33,694 bases of DNA from Candidatus Brocadiia bacterium (GTDB lineage Bacteria; Planctomycetota; PUPC01; DSUN01). Positions within the stretch are counted from its first letter, which is position 1; each line of letters opens with the position of its first letter. Made by a program: the position numbers and the translations under genes. The stretch is taken from the NCBI GenBank assembly GCA_016782825.1, contig JADHXT010000003.1, positions 1 through 33,694 of the forward strand, in the 5' to 3' direction. Below are positions 31,470-33,694 of this stretch, piece after piece. The notes under the pieces are model-generated. The model was not told where the DNA came from. It searched no databases and saw only the letters and a program-made list of their open reading frames with translations.

Positions 31470-31895
31470 ATGCGCGTGCTGCGGCCACGTCAGAAGCCCG
31501 AGGCGCGTCTTTCCATCACGCCCATGATCGACGTCGTGTTCCTCCTCCTGATCTTCTTCATGGTCGGCATGAAGTTCAGGGCGTTCAACCGGAAGCTCCC
31601 GGCCGAGCTACCTCGCGCTGGAAAGGCGGATTTCGGCCACGAAGTCTGGGTGCGCATCGACGACAGGAACAGGGGCGGGGGCGGAGAGCCCAGCCCCAGG
31701 ATCGCCGTCGACCAAGTGGTCATGCGCGGCTGGGACCACACGTTCAGCACCCTCGAACGCCTCTCCCGAGCACCAGGGGCGCTCAAAGACCCCGTGGTCC
31801 TCGATCCCACCGACGCGGCTCATACAGGGTGGGTGCTGAGGATCATGGACTATCTGCATCTGCTGGGCTACTCGAACATCAACTTCAGGCAGTAG
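31470..31895 (+). CDS. exbD: ExbD/TolR-type protein 3, tandem duplicate of protein 2
   Basis: This 141-residue protein is closely similar to the preceding ExbD (span TPMIDVVFLLLIFFMVGM with Asp21, then EVWVRIDDRNRGGGG, HTFSTLERLSRAP, end YSNINFRQ), but with a shorter, basic N-terminus (MRVLRPRQKPEARLS). The ATG at 31470 has GGAGGAA about 5 nt upstream; the in-frame ATG at 31425 is less likely. A -10-like TAGAAT at 31412-31417 lacks a convincing -35, so separate transcription beyond the upstream terminator is possible but unproven. Duplicate ExbD proteins may form heterodimers in the ExbB ring or serve different partners. Confidence 0.88.
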   Translation: MRVLRPRQKPEARLSITPMIDVVFLLLIFFMVGMKFRAFNRKLPAELPRAGKADFGHEVWVRIDDRNRGGGGEPSPRIAVDQVVMRGWDHTFSTLERLSRAPGALKDPVVLDPTDAAHTGWVLRIMDYLHLLGYSNINFRQ

Positions 31896-31917
31896 ATGAT
31901 CTGCTGCAAGCACGGCG

Positions 31918-31939
31918 GAGCCGCCTTCAGGGGCGGCTC
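31918..31939 (+). terminator. Hairpin between the convergent exbD3 and rhomboid genes
   Basis: The arms 31918-31925 and 31932-31939 form a perfect 8-bp stem around a 6-nt loop, located between two convergent stop codons. There is no T-tract on the plus strand. Its arm sequence resembles the terminator after exbD2, suggesting it was duplicated with the gene. Confidence 0.5.
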
Positions 31940-31976
31940 GGCTCATGTCGGCGATGAGGCTGGGCGGGGAGGGCGG

Positions 31977-32804
31977 TCAGCGGCGGGCGTTTCGGCGCTT
32001 GCTCTGGTCGGTGAGAAACTTGCGCTCGCGCGCGCTCAGGCCATCGAAGCCCTCGCGAGTGATCTTGGCCAGAATCTCGTCCAGCCGGTCGTCGTCGCGC
32101 GAGCGTCGCTTCTGCTGCTTGCGCGCCTGCCGGGCGGGCAGGGCATCGAAGTAGCGCTCCACCGACCCTCCGTAGCGCCAGTAGAGCCAGGCGAACAGCG
32201 CGCCGCCCAGGTGAGCGGCGTGGGCCACGTCGCCGCCGTAGGCGCCGATGGCCCCGAGCACGTCGATGCCGATGATCAGAGCCGCGGCCCACTTCAGGCG
32301 GATGGGGAGGATGAAGAACAGCAGGATCGTCTGGTTGGGATAGCGGATGGCATACCAGATGAGCACCGCGATCACGGCCGCCGACGCGCCCATGGCGATG
32401 CCCCGCTCGCCAAACACATACTGCATCACGCAGAAGGCGAGGCCACCGGCGACGCCGCCGCCGAAGTACAAAGTGAGAAACCGACGCCGCCCCAGCAGGG
32501 CCTCCACCTGCGTGCCGAAGGCATACAGCACATACATGTTGAACACGATGTGCCAGATCCACGCCGGGTCGTGGAGGAACATGTAGGTGAACACCTGCCA
32601 CACCCACAGCTTCTCGACCACGAGGCTGGCGCGCAGCCCCAGGGCGAAGCCCAGGTGAACCCGCGCCGTGGCCCACACCAGGATCTGCACCACAAACACC
32701 GTGATATTGGCAATCAAGAGGAGCTTGATGGTGGAGGCGGGACGGCGGAGCGGCCCCTGGCCGTCGAGGTAGGCCGAATGGCGATAGCCACCGCGGTCGC
32801 GCAT
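31977..32804 (-). CDS. Rhomboid-family intramembrane serine protease
   Basis: This 275-residue protein has six hydrophobic segments and the rhomboid motifs: HIVFN (His85, Asn89) in the second span, GAS with the candidate nucleophile Ser141, and HAAHLGG with His198 completing the Ser-His dyad. Rhomboids cut transmembrane substrates within the membrane. The residue after the serine is Ala (GASA) rather than the usual Gly, a mild departure. The last 65 residues form a charged, Lys/Arg-rich cytoplasmic tail with a short helical domain (DEILAKITREGFDGLSARER) also seen on other bacterial rhomboid-like proteins. ATG 32804 is chosen; GTG one codon upstream is equally possible because AGAGGG lies 6 nt before it. 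It is probably co-transcribed with, or just downstream of, the tRNA gene. Confidence 0.85.
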   Translation of the reverse strand: MRDRGGYRHSAYLDGQGPLRRPASTIKLLLIANITVFVVQILVWATARVHLGFALGLRASLVVEKLWVWQVFTYMFLHDPAWIWHIVFNMYVLYAFGTQVEALLGRRRFLTLYFGGGVAGGLAFCVMQYVFGERGIAMGASAAVIAVLIWYAIRYPNQTILLFFILPIRLKWAAALIIGIDVLGAIGAYGGDVAHAAHLGGALFAWLYWRYGGSVERYFDALPARQARKQQKRRSRDDDRLDEILAKITREGFDGLSARERKFLTDQSKRRNARR

Positions 32805-32877
32805 CACACGTGGCCCTCTGCCGAAAGGGCAGCGACCTGTCTCGGGACAGGCCGACACAGGTCGAGGGGGAGGGGAG

Positions 32878-32953
32878 TGGAGCCCATGGTGGGAGTCGAA
32901 CCCACAACCTCAGCTTTACGAAAGCTGCGCTCTGCCGATTGAGCTACACGGGC
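32878..32953 (-). tRNA. trnT: tRNA-Thr(CGU)
   Basis: The minus strand folds into a complete cloverleaf: acceptor stem GCCCGTG/CATGGGC with one G-U pair, D arm GCTC/GAGC, anticodon stem CAGCT/AGCTG with loop TTCGTAA, variable AGGTT, and T arm GTGGG/CCCAC with loop TTCGACT. The anticodon CGT reads the threonine codon ACG. The discriminator is T and the 3' CCA is encoded (32878-32880). The mature sequence without CCA is 32881-32953. Confidence 0.97.
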
Positions 32954-32979
32954 TCCTGCCGCACAGGCGACACGACATC

Positions 32980-33009
32980 TATTTAACACGTTCTGCCGCC
33001 CGAATGCAA
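32980..33009 (-). promoter_or_regulatory. Promoter of the tRNA-Thr gene
   Basis: Minus strand: TTGCAT (33004-33009), 18-nt spacer, TAAATA (32980-32985); a 17-nt spacing to TTAAAT is the alternative reading. It lies about 27 nt upstream of the mature 5' end. Confidence 0.55.
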
Positions 33010-33069
33010 GAGCGATGGCGCACCGCACAGGCCTCCACTTCGGCGCCCCCCGGTGGCGGGTGCTCTCGA

Positions 33070-33098
33070 TTGACATCAATCCCCACAAATGGTATCAT
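33070..33098 (+). promoter_or_regulatory. Sigma-70 type promoter of the Trm112-like gene
   Basis: TTGACA (33070-33075), 17-nt spacer, TATCAT (33093-33098), about 40 nt upstream of the ATG at 33138 and divergent from the tRNA promoter. Confidence 0.8.
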
Positions 33099-33137
33099 CC
33101 ACAAGTTACACGCTCCCATGGTATCGGGCGGGCCGCG

Positions 33138-33344
33138 ATGATCGACGAGACGCTGCTGTCCATCCTCGCCTGCCCCGTCTGTAAGGCTCCCCTTCAACTC
33201 GACGAAGGGCGCCTCGTCTGCACCCAGACCCGTGTGAGCTACCCGATCGAAGACGATATCCCGATCCTGCTCGCCGACCGCGCCGAGCCCGTCCACCCCG
33301 ACGACCGCTCGCAGGCACACGCAACGTCGGGATCGCGCGCGTGA
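33138..33344 (+). CDS. Trm112-like small zinc-binding protein (YcaR/UPF0434 type)
   Basis: This 68-residue protein matches the bacterial Trm112/YcaR family: LLSILACPVCKAPLQL with a CxxC (Cys12, Cys15), GRLVCTQTRVSYPIED (Cys28), and DIPILLADRA. Eukaryotic and archaeal Trm112 activates methyltransferases; bacterial relatives are small and often of unknown partner. The ATG at 33138 is preferred because a promoter lies at 33070-33098 and the upstream in-frame ATG at 33015 is before it. The last 20 residues are hydrophilic and not conserved. The stop codon overlaps the ribosome site of the next gene, so the two are co-expressed. Confidence 0.85.
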   Translation: MIDETLLSILACPVCKAPLQLDEGRLVCTQTRVSYPIEDDIPILLADRAEPVHPDDRSQAHATSGSRA

Positions 33345-33357
33345 GGAGCCGCCGTCG

Positions 33358-33694
33358 GTGATCGCCATCATCTCGGACGTGCACAGCAATCTCGCCGCGC
33401 TGGAAGCGGTGCTCGAGGACATTCGAGCCCGCCACGTCGAGCGAGTCATCTGCCTCGGCGATACCGTCGGCTACGGCCCCCAGCCCGTCGAGTGCCTCGA
33501 GCGCATCCGCCAGTTCGACGCCGTGCTCCTCGGCAACCATGACGAGGCCATCTTCCACAGCCACAAGACCGAGGAATTCAACGTGCGGGCCGAGCTGGCC
33601 GTCGAGTGGACCCGCAAGCAGCTCAGCCAAGGCCCCGAGCAGGAATCCCCCGGACGGCTCGACTTCCTGCGCAACCTCGAGCCGCTGAAGGAAG
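33358..33694 (+). CDS. Calcineurin-like metallophosphoesterase, 3' end outside the window
   Basis: The open frame reads from GTG at 33358 (GAGGAG 9 nt upstream) to the window edge, giving 112 residues of the N-terminal part. It begins VIAIISDVHSNLAALEAVL, then ICLGDTVGYGPQPVEC and VLLGNHDEAIF. These are the first three metal-binding blocks of calcineurin-like phosphoesterases (DxH, GDxxxYG, GNHD), with the DVHSNLAAL form typical of the YfcE/MJ0936-like group. Members hydrolyse phosphodiesters or phosphomonoesters with two metal ions. It follows the Trm112-like gene by 13 nt and should share its transcript. The catalytic His residues near the C-terminus cannot be checked here. Confidence 0.88.
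   Translation, partial: MIAIISDVHSNLAALEAVLEDIRARHVERVICLGDTVGYGPQPVECLERIRQFDAVLLGNHDEAIFHSHKTEEFNVRAELAVEWTRKQLSQGPEQESPGRLDFLRNLEPLKE

Overview
The window comes from a GC-rich bacterial chromosome, most likely a planctomycete or a close PVC-superphylum relative. The evidence is the gene mix: a sugar-phosphate isomerase-like TIM barrel, paired nucleoside-symporter-type MFS transporters, a Gfo/Idh/MocA oxidoreductase, an extra EF-G-like GTPase, and a long cluster of PilM, secretins, TPR proteins, ExbB and ExbD. This assignment is inferred; no rRNA or marker gene is present. Most genes have a clear Shine-Dalgarno sequence, and most transcription units start with a recognisable sigma-70 type promoter (TTGnnn, 16-18 nt, TAnnnT), unusually easy to see in such GC-rich DNA.

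Left part (1-14.4 kb): small, independently promoted units on both strands. On the minus strand are a sugar isomerase/epimerase-like protein and two adjacent paralogous MFS transporters. On the plus strand are an EF-G-like GTPase with altered G-motifs, an intracellular clan GH-D (alpha-galactosidase-like) glycosidase, and a hicBA toxin-antitoxin pair flanked by a 23-nt direct repeat. Back on the minus strand come a ComEC-like metallo-beta-lactamase-fold hydrolase, a Gfo/Idh/MocA oxidoreductase, and an overlapping DHH phosphoesterase / iron-sulfur-flavoprotein-like pair. A ferritin-like protein is divergent from that pair, and the two divergent promoters share their -10 region.

Central part (14.5-31.9 kb): one long plus-strand locus that looks like a single envelope machine. 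It encodes a PilM-PilN fusion, a PilO-like protein, an unrecognised single-span protein in the PilP position, two tandem paralogous secretins with N-terminal helical repeats, a 1040-residue exported repeat protein, an exported TPR protein, an ExbB/TolQ/MotA-type channel protein and three ExbD/TolR-type proteins. No pilin, PilB/PilT ATPase, PilC or prepilin peptidase is seen in the window. The inferred picture is a type IV pilus-like alignment complex and outer-membrane secretin(s), connected by periplasmic TPR proteins and possibly powered by an ExbBD proton channel. This is the best candidate for an undescribed system here.

Right part (31.9 kb to end): a rhomboid-family membrane protease and a tRNA-Thr(CGU) on the minus strand, then a divergent Trm112-like small protein and the start of a calcineurin-like phosphoesterase that runs off the window.

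Repeats: a long imperfect palindrome at the left edge, a GAAAGK hexamer tract next to an MFS promoter, and a heptamer tract translated inside the flavoprotein gene, where unit gain or loss would shift the reading frame. No CRISPR array, insertion sequence or replication origin was found. No stretch longer than 300 bases lacks a gene.
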